Positions 40,950-51,303 of a stretch of DNA of 64,000 nt are shown here, piece by piece. The translations under genes were made by a program, and so were the position numbers. The number at the start of each line of letters is the position of its first letter. Positions within the stretch are counted from its first letter, which is position 1. Under the pieces are notes generated by a model. That model saw nothing but the letters and a program-made list of their open reading frames with translations. It made no database searches and was not told the origin of the DNA. Location: positions 5,545,501 through 5,609,500 of the forward strand of contig OX463809.1 in the NCBI GenBank assembly GCA_949825045.1. Direction: 5' to 3'. Source of the DNA: Argyresthia goedartella. Lineage: Eukaryota; Arthropoda; Insecta; Lepidoptera; Argyresthiidae.

Positions 40950-42865
40950 TAGTTGTAAGTGATAATGATAAAAAAACTCCAAAATAACAAAGCACCTGGT
41001 ATAGATGGATTGAGAAATGTGCTTCTGAAAAGGATTTTTCATGTCATAGCTGAACCTTTTACATTTATTTGCAATCTCAGCCTTTCCACGGGACATTTCC
41101 CAGATCAGTGGAAGATTGCATCTATTTGTCCAATACATAAAGGTGGTGCGAAAGACTCTCCCGGCAACTACAGACCAATCTCCTTACTTGGTACTTTTTC
41201 AAAAATATTGGAAAAGGTGATGAATGGGCGACTTGTACGGTACCTTGAACAAAACAAGATCCTCTCTGCACGGCAGTTCGGTTTCAGACAGGAAAAGTCT
41301 ACCGAGGATGCGGTTTCCCTTCTTACGTCATTAATATCGAACAGACTTGATGTAGGACAAAGATGTGTTGGCGTATTCCTGGACCTAGCCAAAGCCTTTG
41401 ATACTGTTTCCGTCCCTATCTTGCTAAAAAAGCTAGAAATTTCGGGAATTCGAGGTCTGGCCCTTGAATGGTTTAGGAGCTACCTGACAGGGCGGAAGCA
41501 GTGTCTGGGAGTGGCCGGCACAGGAGTGACCCCAAACCAATCAACTTTGGAGTTCCTCAAGGAAGTATACTGGGCCCGACGTTGTTTATTTTGTACATGA
41601 ACGATATACTGCAACTTAAAAATAAAAACTCTGAATTGATTTGCTACGCCCCGATGACACAGTTGTATTATTTCATGGAAAAAAATGGCAAGAGGCATTT
41701 TTAGCTGCCGAAACAGGAATGACGACTATATCTAGATGGCTACAACAAAATTTACTAACACTAAACGCATCTAAAACAAAATACCTTTGCTTTCACAAGA
41801 CATCTGCATCGGCCCCTCCAGACTCCACTGATTTGAAGATTCACCTATGTACAGTAAAAGAAAACTGCGACTGTAAAAGCATATCCAGAGCTCAGGTAAT
41901 CAGATACCTGGGTGTGATGGTAGATGAAAAACTAAATTTCCACGAACACCTGAAAATTCTTTCAGGACGTATCCGTAGGATCGCCTACATTATGAGAAAC
42001 CTCATAAATGCAGCCTCTGTAGATACACTTAAAACAGTGTATTATGCCCTGTGTCAATCGATTCTAGTTTATTGTATTTCTGTCTGGGGTAGCGCCAGTA
42101 AAACAGTAATGCAAAGTGTAGAGAGGGCGCAACGCTCAGTTCTGAAATCAATGTTACGGAGACCTTTCAGATATGCCACAACTGACCTCTACAATGACGC
42201 TCAAGTCCTTACCGTGCACCAGCTCTGTCAGTCTATCAGCCCACAAAATATCATACTCTCTGAGAGTTATGCCCACATGTGCTCGCGTCGAACTTACAGG
42301 GCCCCGGCACCACGTACCTGCACTAATTTTGCTCGTCGCTTTGGGGATGCGGCCGCGCTGTTGCTCTACAACGGTATACACAGAAAGCTAAGAAATTCAG
42401 GAAATTCTAGGTCTTTGTCAATCCACGAAAGTAAAATTGAAATCACGAAACTTCTAAAAACCCTTTCGTATGAGGACACGGAACAACTTAAACCCTTTTC
42501 TTAAATATAAGTATTATGTCCTAATTTAATATAAATTAACTTTTATTATAATAAAATAAATTTAATTCCTTTAACTTACATAACATTAATGATAAAAACC
42601 AAAATTGTTAAAGCTATACCTATCAATAAGTTTCTCCAAGTGATGGCAAAATATGCTAGAAATCGTTAAATGGTCACTCACGATACAGGCTTGCCTTGCT
42701 TGTGAGGACCAAAAGTAATACAAATTGTAAATTTTCGCCAAAATAGCCAACAAAATGGTATAACATTTACGAAAGAACGTGCCTATTTGAATTGTAAAAC
42801 TGTACCTACATACTATAATTGTGTGCTATTTTAATAAATATTTTTTTCATTTTTCATTTTCATTT
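40950..42865 (+). mobile_element. Family A non-LTR element, 5'-truncated copy
   Basis: The copy starts abruptly inside RT (KLQNNKAPGIDGLRN) and runs to a TTCATTTTCATTTTTT tail near 42865. It is a plus-strand relative of the intact element at 1130-4500. Confidence 0.85.
40959..42504 (+). pseudogene. Family A reverse transcriptase, frameshifted
   Basis: 40959-41600 carries the fingers and palm (NYRPISLLGTFSKILEKVM, FLDLAKAFDTVSV). After a shift near 41545, [16 protein letters not shown] is read in another frame (41501-41704). A second shift near the catalytic motif (about 41645, where TAYADDT is expected and CYAPMTQ/RPDDTVVLF is read) leads to the last frame, 41641-42504 (TISRWLQQNLLTLNASKTKYLCF to the C-terminus). 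Two small indels thus inactivate it. Confidence 0.85.
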
Positions 42866-44373
42866 TTTCAAGTCAAAACACGCGTATTAACTTTATTTTG
42901 TATAATTTGAAAAATAACACAAGGGAACAGCATTTTTGTTGCATGAAATATTATGACTAATATTATAGTAACTGTATGCTGATTTCAGATCAGAAGTCAG
43001 ATTGTTTGTTTCAGCTTTAGTTTTTTAGATATAGATAAAACGAATTTTTAAATAAAAATCATTTTCTAACAAAGAAAATCAACCACTAACTTAAAATATA
43101 TATAAGAATTTCTTGCTTGACTTGCTTCACGAGGGCTGTTTTAATACTCTAACAATAGTCTGCCATCATGTGAGCATTCCAGTGACGCTGGTAACGTTCC
43201 TCCGATTTGCTTAAAAGCGATAACAACAGCATCCTTAGATATCGATTTTGAAGCAAATCGGTTTAGTATCTAAAAAGTTCAAGATGGAGGCGACTTTTTC
43301 AAAATCTGACTACAAAATCATGATTGGACTCCGATCGGATCTTCAGATATCGATTTTAAAGCAAATCAAAGCAACAAAAAAAGTTCGTATATATATATAT
43401 ACATCTTGGTATCTATTTGGCGTCCACTATGGCCTTTTTTGCATATGATGTGGCGTCCACCTGCTTCCGGCGTCCGGTATACGGACGTCACATCGGCAAT
43501 AGCTCTAAATCGCTTCTACTGTTAAAGCACATCACAGAAAAGTTAAGTTTTTTTTTTTACTCGGACGTCATTTAGTCCTTATTATGCCTTGACTGTACAT
43601 TTCTATAGTTCTGCTATTTTCCCCATCAAATTACAGTGGCGCTAGAGTCGCAAGAAACACTTTCATGATAGGCCGCATTTGACGTCCGCTCGAAGAATGA
43701 GACGTTGCCAAACTTCGTCCATACGGATTTTTTTATCGGAGCGTGTGGAGTTACGTACCTACATAGTCCACAGTTTAATATGATTGAAGTGTTCGTTGAT
43801 TTCGAAGTTTGCGTTCATAATTATTTATTTGCCTTGGAAGTAATTGTGAAAAAACATAAAGAAATACATGTTTAGATACTGTTCGATTCCAAATCGATAT
43901 TCGATCGATGGTTTCGGAACGGCCATTTTGAATTTGACGTTGCTGCCAACCTTGCAGTTTTTGACAACTGACAGACGAAAGCCCTCGCAATGTAAACGCG
44001 TTTTGGATAGGGTATTGAAATTAAATCGCAGTCCATCTGGAATGTATTCGAGGTTCCCTCAGGATTGTCTATATAGCTGAGTGTGTTGTGGTTCCCCGAA
44101 CCAGATAAAGTTCGCATTTACGTGGCCGATTGGTATATACAATGTCTAGATGAAAATGAAAATGAAAATGAAATTTATTCACCAAAGTAATATACAGATG
44201 AAAGATTCATTGGAACCTTAAACTAAGTTTAATAAACCTGTGTCGTCAGATAGGTTCAATGTATCAGTATACATTCAAAAAGTTTCAATAAGTCAACGTC
44301 ATCTGGTGGACGCCATAATAATTTAAAGTGAAAGGACGCCAAATAGGTTGCGGGATTTATATATATATATATA
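42866..44373. other. Non-coding region with repeat fragments
   Basis: AGATATCGATTTT-AAGCAAATC occurs twice directly (about 43236 and 43345). TATTTGGCGTCC near a TA microsatellite (43388-43420) recurs inverted at about 44320-44350, again next to a TA microsatellite. A GAAAAT repeat at 44150-44180 looks like the tail of a minus-strand non-LTR fragment (about 44150-44270). No host gene was seen. Confidence 0.5.
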
Positions 44374-44375
44374 TA

Positions 44376-45647
44376 CACAGTCAGGTCATAAGTTCTGTCA
44401 CACAATAAAAACTTGAATTTAGAACGCAGGCCACAAAAAAGTTTATTGAATTCGAATTTCGAATTTTTCATGAAAATAAAAATGTGTACTTTTTAGAATT
44501 TTCCTCATTTTTAAATATGGAGTGGACACTTAAAGAAGACCGTGTCGCAGTTATTGCGTTGCATCGTTGCGGTTGCGCGCCAATTCAGATTTTCGACTTA
44601 CTGAAAAATTTGAACATAACCAAAAGATTCGTTTATCGTACCATAAAACGATACAATGAAGACTCTAGTGTAGATGACAGGCCAAGAAGTGGTCGCCCTC
44701 GCTCTGTTAGGACTCCAGCAGTGATAAAAGCTGTTAAGGCGCGAATTCAAAGAAATCCCATACGTAAGCAGAAACTTTTGGCCCTTCAGATGGGGTTAAG
44801 CAGGACCACGGTGAAAAGGGTGTTAAATGAAGACTTAGGGCTTAGGGCATATCGAAAAAAAATGTTTAATGGACCTGAGACTGAAGAGATGCCGCGCTTT
44901 GTTGAAGCGGTACGCGGCAGAAAAGCATCGGGAAATTCTTTTTTCGGATGAAAAAATTTTCACCGTGGAAGAGAGCTACAACAAACAAAATGATAAGGTG
45001 TACGTACACAGCAGTGAAGAAGCGAGCAACCGTATTCCGCGTGTCCAACGAGGTCATTTTCCATCCTCGCTCATGGTTTGGTTGGGAGTCTCTTATTGAG
45101 GCTTAACTGAGGTACATTTTTGTGAGAAAGGCGTAAAAACGAATGCAGTTGTGTATCAAAATACAGTCCTCAAGAACCTTGTGGAACCTGTTTCTTATGC
45201 CATGTTTAATAACAGGCACTGGGTATTCCAACAAGATTCTGCGCGAGCTCATAGAGCGAAAAGCACACAAGACTGGCTGGCGGCGCGTGAAATCGACTTC
45301 ATCCGGCACGAAGACTGGACCTCCTCCAGTCCAGATTTGAGTCCGTTAGATTACAAGATATGGCAACACTTGGAGGAAAAGGCCTGCTCAAAGCCTCATT
45401 CTGATTTGGAGTCACTCAAAGCAGCCGCCGATATTGACATGGACCTCGTTCGTGCTGCGATAGACGACTGGCCGCGCAGAATAAAGGCCTGTATTCAAAA
45501 TCGCGGGGGTCATTTTGAATAAACTTTATCACCTTAAGAATCTATGTTTTATTAAGTTAATTTTGCTATATAAATGTTTACATAAATAATAAACATGTCT
45601 AAATTATTTCATATTGCACATGTGACAGAACTTATGACCTGACTATG
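44376..45647 (+). mobile_element. maT-type mariner (DD37D), 1272 bp
   Basis: Termini CACAGTCAGGTCATAAGTTC (44376) and the complement of GAACTTATGACCTGACTATG (ending 45647) form TIRs of about 27 bp. TA target duplications are at 44374-44375 and 45648-45649. Insertion was into a TA microsatellite. The single plus-strand transposase has one frameshift and one stop. Confidence 0.93.
44517..45522 (+). pseudogene. maT mariner transposase
   Basis: It starts MEWTLKEDRVAVIALHRCG. Two helix-turn-helix regions follow, with GRPRS (DRPRSGRPRSV) between. A frameshift near 44870 moves reading to the frame RLKRCRALLKRYAAEKHREILFS. The first catalytic Asp is in FSDEKIFT. A TGA at 45097-45099 replaces the Trp expected in VSYWG. 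The second Asp is in FQQDSARAH and the third in SPDLSPLDYKIW, with 37 residues between the last two, hence DD37D, the maT signature. The C-terminus ends RGGHFE at 45522. Confidence 0.9.
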
Positions 45648-47207
45648 TATATGTATATATATTATATTCGTATATATTTATTGCACATATCAGAAAAAAC
45701 TCAAACAATAATGAAAAGTCTTAAACAAAAGCAAGCTTATCTCTAATAAGAGATTTCTTCCAGCAAGCCCAGGTTCAAAGTTCATCATTGTAGTATTTTA
45801 ATATTTTTATTGTATAGAAACAAAAAACAAAAACACAGTTCATTACTTTGTAGCCGAGTTTTAAACCGGTCAAAATGGTTTATTTGGGGTTTTAAACAGC
45901 AATATTTAGTTTAAGTTTAAGTATGCTACATGGTCTGTATAAAAATGTTTCATTGCTGACGGTACTTAAATCATTAAAAAATCCATGGACTTAAATGCAA
46001 TGGATGTATGGGCGGCATTTTTTTCAAGATCAAAGGCTTTTGGAGCTATATGCAATAGTGGGAGTAAAGGCAAATTTCGATAAAAACTACTGACCTGACA
46101 TGAGTCCCTGTAATGTCCGGCCCAGTATTGTCCGGCCCAGGAATGTCCAGCCCCGGAATTCGCGTCCCGAAAGCCCACGATTCCGGGGTCGGGCATTCCT
46201 GGGCCCAGCATTCCGTGGCCGTACAAAATAGTGCTCGACCCCGGAATGCCCGGCCCCGGAATTGGCGTCCCGAGTACCATAGACAACTGCTACATCAGAG
46301 ATTAGGGTGTGTTCATAGTGTCTCTATCTCAAAAAATCTATTTATATCATTAAATGTTTTTTTTTTATTTGCATACGCTTCGCTCCGCTACGCTTCGGTT
46401 TTGCTTCTTCTAAGTCCCAATTGAAATTTAGCCACAATAACCTACTCTAGCCAAATTTGACTCAATAAATATAATGCACTTGAACACAGTCTTCACAGTG
46501 TTATTTTTTTTAACAAATAGCAGAATTGAGTTTATTTTTATTTTAAACTAACCAAATATGAATAATATTAGGTTATGCTATGTGTCAAGTGAATGTTAAA
46601 CTTGCTTACAAAAATACCTGACTACTATGACCATGGCCTTAGATTCGTCTAAGTTCAATCTAAAATGTTCGACCAATCAGAAGCCTGTATTTCCAGCCAA
46701 TGAAAGACGTCCCACAGTTCCGGGGCCTGACATTCCGGGGTCGAACAGGCAGTGACCTGCTAAATTACAGCTTCATAGGGCAAGTAGTTTTTATGTCCTT
46801 ACAAAGTTCACCTCTCCCCCCCCCCCCCCCTATCCCTCCCTTAACGGGAGGAAATCGATAGAATTTCAATTTTCAAAAGCGTACTACTTAGTTAAATGGG
46901 AAATTAAAAATGTCCCGTGGTACACTAGTGCAGCTAGAAAATAAACTGTTAATGGTACATTACTGCAGACGGGAAAGAAGGGATTGCCGGCTTAGTAGGT
47001 ATAGAAGGCCGACCGTAGGGAGGCCGGATAGTGATAGGATGCCGGCAAGCCCTTTTCACGGCATGAATAGTGCTTTTCTCAAACACATTCAATTCATTTA
47101 TTTACAATAGTAACATACAGTAAAAACCATTTGATTACAGAAGTGTTTTTTTAAAGCAATATACTTAGAGGCTAAACTGACTCTTGCATACCCTCCCTGC
47201 CCACCAA
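45648..47207. other. Non-coding region with CCCCGGAAT clusters
   Basis: TA-rich microsatellite at 45645-45690. 45930-46058 is copy 2 of the dispersed repeat at 38334. 46115-46285 has about ten degenerate copies of GCCCGGCCCCGGAAT, and two inverted copies recur at 46715-46750. A C homopolymer is at about 46817-46830. No gene was recognised. Confidence 0.5.
46115..46285. repeat. Degenerate CCCCGGAAT-type short repeats
   Basis: Both orientations of a roughly 15-bp motif (GCCCGGCCCCGGAAT and its complement) alternate. The second, smaller inverted cluster at 46715-46750 could be the other end of the same element. Confidence 0.6.
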
Positions 47208-47370
47208 ACATTCCCTCCAAACACGACATGTACATGGAAACTTTCAAAGGAGACGAGCGCGGCCACTCACTACTATTACACAACCAGACAGGGAACCTCA
47301 ACCACGGGACAGGAAACCACAACCACATATTCGAGAAACTACAATAAACATCCTAGCAAATAACAACACT
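47208..47370 (+). pseudogene. Duplicated fragment of the pseudoprotease stalk exon
   Basis: CGACATGTACATGGAAA through CACAACCAGACAGGGAACCT and the following text match 34262-34490 at about 90 percent by eye. It has a single partial ATATTCGAGAAAC in place of the four 21-bp units. The protease domain is absent and the frame is broken, so it is a partial gene copy, not a functional exon. Confidence 0.8.
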
Positions 47371-47912
47371 TACGCTATCCCACTCGTGAATATATCACAC
47401 TGTGGAGATGCAGCGAGCAAGGAGCTGATCAGCGCTATGGGCGAAGCGCGACCAGCCAGCAGCGCCATATTGCCTGAGTACCAACTTTTACTGCTGCTAT
47501 CTCGGAGTGAATGCCTTATAAAATGTCCTGCCCACCACGCTGACCACGGACGCGACTTGCCCTCAACCTCACGTATGCGTTGGGCACAAACATCCGTAAA
47601 CATCTTTGGACCAGCTCTGTGCAGTCATTTTTATTTCTAAGGATAATCAATATAAAGTTAAAAAGGGAAGGTGATCTCCTTATGATTCATAAAGCATAAC
47701 CTAGATGACCTTACGGGATTCGTGTCGGGTACATGAATGGGTACTAAATAACTATGAGCGTTTTTATACAAGCTACGTAAAAATCTCTTCTGTATTTGCT
47801 CCAGCATGAGAATATAATATTTAGGCTCATGTGGAGACCATACCGCTGCATTCATTTCAACAATGCTCCTCACCAAGGCGGCGTAGAGAGCGCGCGTGGC
47901 CCCTAGAGTGAG

Positions 47913-48085
47913 GGGTTACCTACCTCAACTCGAATTACAGAAACGCGAATAACATTTGCTCGAAGGCGAATGCTCGATGCTTCATTTCCTCGAAAGACCG
48001 TTTCCACGAACATCTTTAGATCGATGTACGCTAGGTCGAAAGATTATATACTCGAATGGTTCACTAACTCGAATAATCTTCAACT
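47913..48085. repeat. MULE left terminal inverted repeat
   Basis: Rich in the motif CTCGAA, with a 16-bp subrepeat (AATAATCTTCAACTCG) duplicated near 48070-48105. It pairs with 50795-50965. Confidence 0.88.
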
Positions 48086-48171
48086 CGAATAATCTTCAAC
48101 TCGAATTTACTCGAAAGATCGTTGCCCCGAACTATCTTTAGCTCGATGTAACTCTAGCTCGAAAGATTGAC

Positions 48172-48435
48172 AACCCTGGGATGCTTACTTATAAACCCTT
48201 CGAGTCTGGGCTCCTTTGATTCGTTATATCAAGACCTTTGAGAATATGGTACCATTGAGCTGATCTGATGATGGACCTTGAAGGTGTGAGGTGAAACCCT
48301 GAGATGCTTGCTAGTAAACCCACCGAGTTTGGACTCATTTGATTTGTTGTATCAAGACCTTTGAGAATATGTTACCATCGAGCTGATCTGATGATGGACT
48401 CGAAGGTGTGAGGTGGAACCCTGGGATGCTTACTA
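48172..48435. repeat. Subterminal 123-bp tandem duplication in the MULE
   Basis: AACCCTGGGATGCTTACT starts at 48172, again at 48295 (one change) and as a partial third unit at 48417, period 122-123 bp. A further pair of TCTCAATGAAAATATAACG blocks is about 110 bp apart (48466, 48578). Confidence 0.88.
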
Positions 48436-48743
48436 GTAAATTAAACCAGATCATAAAAACAAATTTTCTCAATGAAAATATAACGAAAAATCTTCTAAAT
48501 ATGCAACAATTCAATATTATAGATATCATGTTAACAAGTTACGTTTAAAAATGTATCATTATACTAAAACCAATATTTCTCAATGAAAATATAACGAAAA
48601 AAGCTTGCAAAAAATACACAACAACTCAATATATATTATAACATGTAACTTAATATTATTGCATTCTTATAACTTTGTTCTTTGTGCGATAGCTCGCAAA
48701 AAATCAAGTAGCTCCATGCTATCCTTCTTTTTGCATATATTAA

Positions 48744-50117
48744 TCAAGCAGCTATCGTGCAGCTTTTTTGTTTTCTTGGTGGCGGCTTATTTAAATCAGC
48801 ACTAGCTTTTTCTATGGAGTGTTTAGTAGTCATTTGCTCTTTGATAACATGACCAATTATCTCATAAAGACCTAATTTTTTATTGCTCAGTAAACTGTTC
48901 CATCGCCGGTGCCATCCTTCGACGTTATTTTGTGTCCTCGGAAACCCTTTATTGTTGTTTTTATCAACAGAACACAACGTTGGTGGGAACAAAGGCTGTA
49001 GTCGTGTTATGACCATTTTGTTTTCACCGGAGCTATGAGAGCTACATTTTCCTAAAACGTAAAATGTCTCAAACCAATCCACAATAGCCTCCGCTTCCGC
49101 AGGTATGACTTCATCCTTCAAAACCTTATAAGCGGAAGGAATTTCTCTTGGCGGTAGAAATGCCAGTGCGATAATCTGACGCAGTTTTAGAGCGAACGCA
49201 CTGTCTTCAACATATCGTGCAGCCAAACCAACGTGTTGTATCTTTCCCCTCAAATTTTGACTTAGATGAAAATAGTAGGCTTTTTTAATTGCACCCGGAA
49301 ATTCAATTTTACTCGCATTTATGGCCGCCTGCTCGAAATCTGTAATCATATATGATGGCTGCAAAATAAAATTAAATTCAAGAGCATAGCTTTTCAGTTC
49401 CTGGAATAAATTAAGATAACATTCCTCAGTTTTGCGTGTGATGAAACTATAGAGCAATGGCACTATTCTACGGTTGTCGCCTTCCCCTACAATTCCATGT
49501 ATGGAATATAACTGCAAGAACAAGACTGGGCAACACTGGAATGTACCATCCATAAGCCATACCTCAGATTTCTTCAGCAGCTGTATATTTCTTTTTGTCG
49601 TAAATATGTCTGCTCCAAATTTACAGTCTCTAGCAAAAAACTGTTCATCCTCCACCTTAGTCAATACCTCTGGTATATTAATTTCTTCCAGGGAAGTCGG
49701 TTCCTTTGGTCTGTTCCTTTTTCTTGCCCGTCGTATAGTTTGCCTTAAGGCATTTTTATTAGGTATATAGCACGCACTAGTACTCGGTGTACAACTTAAA
49801 TTTTTCGCAATGATTTGTGCTGGAGTAGCGCAAAAGTCAACTGCATCTCGCTTTAAGGCGTTCCTTAAATAAGCGGCATCTATCTTTGCAGCATCCGGCG
49901 CGTGATTATGTTCACTCATTTCCTTCTTTACGCGATGCATCCCGATTTCCTGGTGTGACTCAGTTATTGCCGTACTATTGCAATGTTTCTCCTTATCAAT
50001 GCAGTACCAGTAGTGTGTACTACCAATTATTCTATTAATAGCCAGAATAAAACCATTGATTGCTAAACTGTCCTTGCCGTTTTTTGATTTTATCGTTTTA
50101 ACACAGGTTTCCGACAT
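48744..50117 (-). CDS. MULE transposase with FLYWCH zinc finger
   Basis: 457 aa, uninterrupted. Residues about 10-72 are a FLYWCH-type finger (SKNGKDSLAINGFILAIN, YWYCIDKEKHC, HNH), a DNA-binding module common in MULE proteins. The MULE catalytic core covers about residues 185-290: the first Asp in LMDGTFQCCP, the second in MITDFEQAA, and the conserved FHLSQNL. NNVEGWHRRWNSLL (about residue 395) supplies the Glu region. There is no frameshift or stop, the start Met is followed at once by the finger, and the gene sits centrally between intact TIRs. The copy could therefore still be active. Expression is not shown by the sequence. Confidence 0.9.
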   Translation of the reverse strand: MSETCVKTIKSKNGKDSLAINGFILAINRIIGSTHYWYCIDKEKHCNSTAITESHQEIGMHRVKKEMSEHNHAPDAAKIDAAYLRNALKRDAVDFCATPAQIIAKNLSCTPSTSACYIPNKNALRQTIRRARKRNRPKEPTSLEEINIPEVLTKVEDEQFFARDCKFGADIFTTKRNIQLLKKSEVWLMDGTFQCCPVLFLQLYSIHGIVGEGDNRRIVPLLYSFITRKTEECYLNLFQELKSYALEFNFILQPSYMITDFEQAAINASKIEFPGAIKKAYYFHLSQNLRGKIQHVGLAARYVEDSAFALKLRQIIALAFLPPREIPSAYKVLKDEVIPAEAEAIVDWFETFYVLGKCSSHSSGENKMVITRLQPLFPPTLCSVDKNNNKGFPRTQNNVEGWHRRWNSLLSNKKLGLYEIIGHVIKEQMTTKHSIEKASADLNKPPPRKQKSCTIAA

Positions 50118-50475
50118 TGTTGTATAACATTTAACTCACTAATCACACGGCTATATTTTTTAATCACTGTTTTCATAAATATTACTTCCGAACTTTCGAG
50201 TGTATTGTTGGAGATTGAATGTGTTTGAGGATAAATATTATTTGTATGTAGGTAGTTTGATAATTATATTGAGTTACTACAACGAGCTATGCGTCGCATA
50301 TTTTTCATAAAACAATAACTCCTTAGCGGTACATTGCTTTAATTTTTTGCCAGGCGCTACTGTTTGAGAGGAATAGACATGTTGCCGCTATTAAAAAATA
50401 CGCCAGTCATAAACTGAAAGTTTGATACAAAAGGTGGTGCATTATTTAGTTCTTTGAAATTTTGTAGATATAGAT

Positions 50476-50560
50476 TCGACGACCTCTGTGGTTCACCGGG
50501 TGGTGGCTCTGCCTACCATGAGAGGTCCCGAGTTCGATCCCCGGCTGGGGATACAAAAAC
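50476..50560 (+). repeat. tRNA-like SINE head inside the MULE
   Basis: CCGAGTTCGATCCCCGGC is a pol III B-box-like sequence, and GGGTGGTGGCTCTGC upstream could be an A box. The whole does not fold as a proper tRNA, so a SINE fragment is the better reading. Confidence 0.45.
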
Positions 50561-50794
50561 ATTTTTTTATCAGAACCCACTCGTGGGAGTTGTCGCGTAA
50601 CCCATACCATCATACTCGGCATCAAAAGACGAGTTCAACGATAACCATGAAGCCATATAAGTGAATTTTGTATGAAAAATAGGTTGTATGGCCATAGGGT
50701 CGGACCTAGAAAATTTCCAAAATTGACAAGCTACCATTTAGCGAAAATCCGAAGTCTAGGTGGTCTAGGGGCTGAGTAGACGCAATTTTCTGTT

Positions 50795-50965
50795 GAAAAT
50801 CATTCGAGTTAGTGAACCGCTCGAGTATTCAACGTTTCGAGCTAGCGTACATCGAGCTAAAGATGTTCGTGGAAACGGTCTTTCGGAAATGAAGCATCGA
50901 GCATTCGTCTGCGTTTCGCTAAATGTTATTCGACTTTCTGTAATTCGAGTTGAGGTAGGTAACCC
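50795..50965. repeat. MULE right terminal inverted repeat
   Basis: Inverse of 47913-48085 with scattered differences, ending GAGGTAGGTAACCC at 50965. Confidence 0.88.
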
Positions 50966-51156
50966 GAGAGTGAGCGGTGCCGCGTTACGTAGTACGAACC
51001 CTAGCCTCTGGAACGCGTTCGCGGTGACCTGGTGCGCGTGCGGGCGGCGTGTACTGGTACCTACTGAAGTGTATGATGCGACCGAGTCAAGCTGAGCATT
51101 TCGCATTTGCTTAGGTTAAAGTAAAGGATCATTCACACAGCGGTACTACCTAGTAA

Positions 51157-51303
51157 CGGCCGCCGGATCAGCCACCCGATGGGTCTTTACACTACTCTTG
51201 CCATCGCAGCGGCGACCGATTCGACGTCGCATCGGCCGCCGTTGCGTTCTGCGGCGACAGCTCGGGCGACCGTTGCTTTCTGCGGCGGCTGATCCGGCGG
51301 CCG
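51157..51303. mobile_element. CpG-rich foldback element 1
   Basis: Perfect 17-bp inverted ends CGGCCGCCGGATCAGCC (51157-51173) and 51287-51303. The interior contains GCGGCGACCGATTCGACGTC and CATCGGCCGCCG, shared with the element at 53076-53160. Non-coding. Confidence 0.75.

Larger units (their letters stand above)
47913..50965 (-). mobile_element. Mutator-like element (MULE), 3053 bp, complete
   Basis: Long TIRs (47913 to about 48085 and about 50795-50965) start GGGTTACCTACCTCAACTCG and stay similar for about 160 bp. A 9-bp target duplication flanks them: TAGAGTGAG (47904-47912) and GAGAGTGAG (50966-50974), one mismatch. Nine bp is the MULE hallmark. The element carries an intact minus-strand transposase and lies in an RT remnant whose frame confirms the duplication. 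Confidence 0.93.
47640..51106 (-). pseudogene. RT thumb remnant split by the MULE
   Basis: Two pieces of one non-LTR RT are on the minus strand: 50975-51106 (HQVTANAFQRLGFVLRNAAPLTL) and 47658-47912 (GATRALYAALVRSIVEMN, VWSPHEPKYY, LEQIQKRFLRSLYK). The MULE at 47913-50965 lies between them, and removing it with one 9-bp duplication joins the two in frame. The remnant is jockey-like and otherwise decayed. Confidence 0.82.

Noticed and set aside
47370..47640. 77- and 84-codon ORFs on opposite strands beside the stalk-exon copy
   Set aside because: Neither continues the pseudoprotease frame nor shows a family motif; they may be degenerate flank.
50476..50560. Possible tRNA gene on the plus strand
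   Set aside because: There is a B-box-like TTCGATCCCC, but no acceptor stem, D arm or anticodon arm closes correctly. A SINE fragment fits better.
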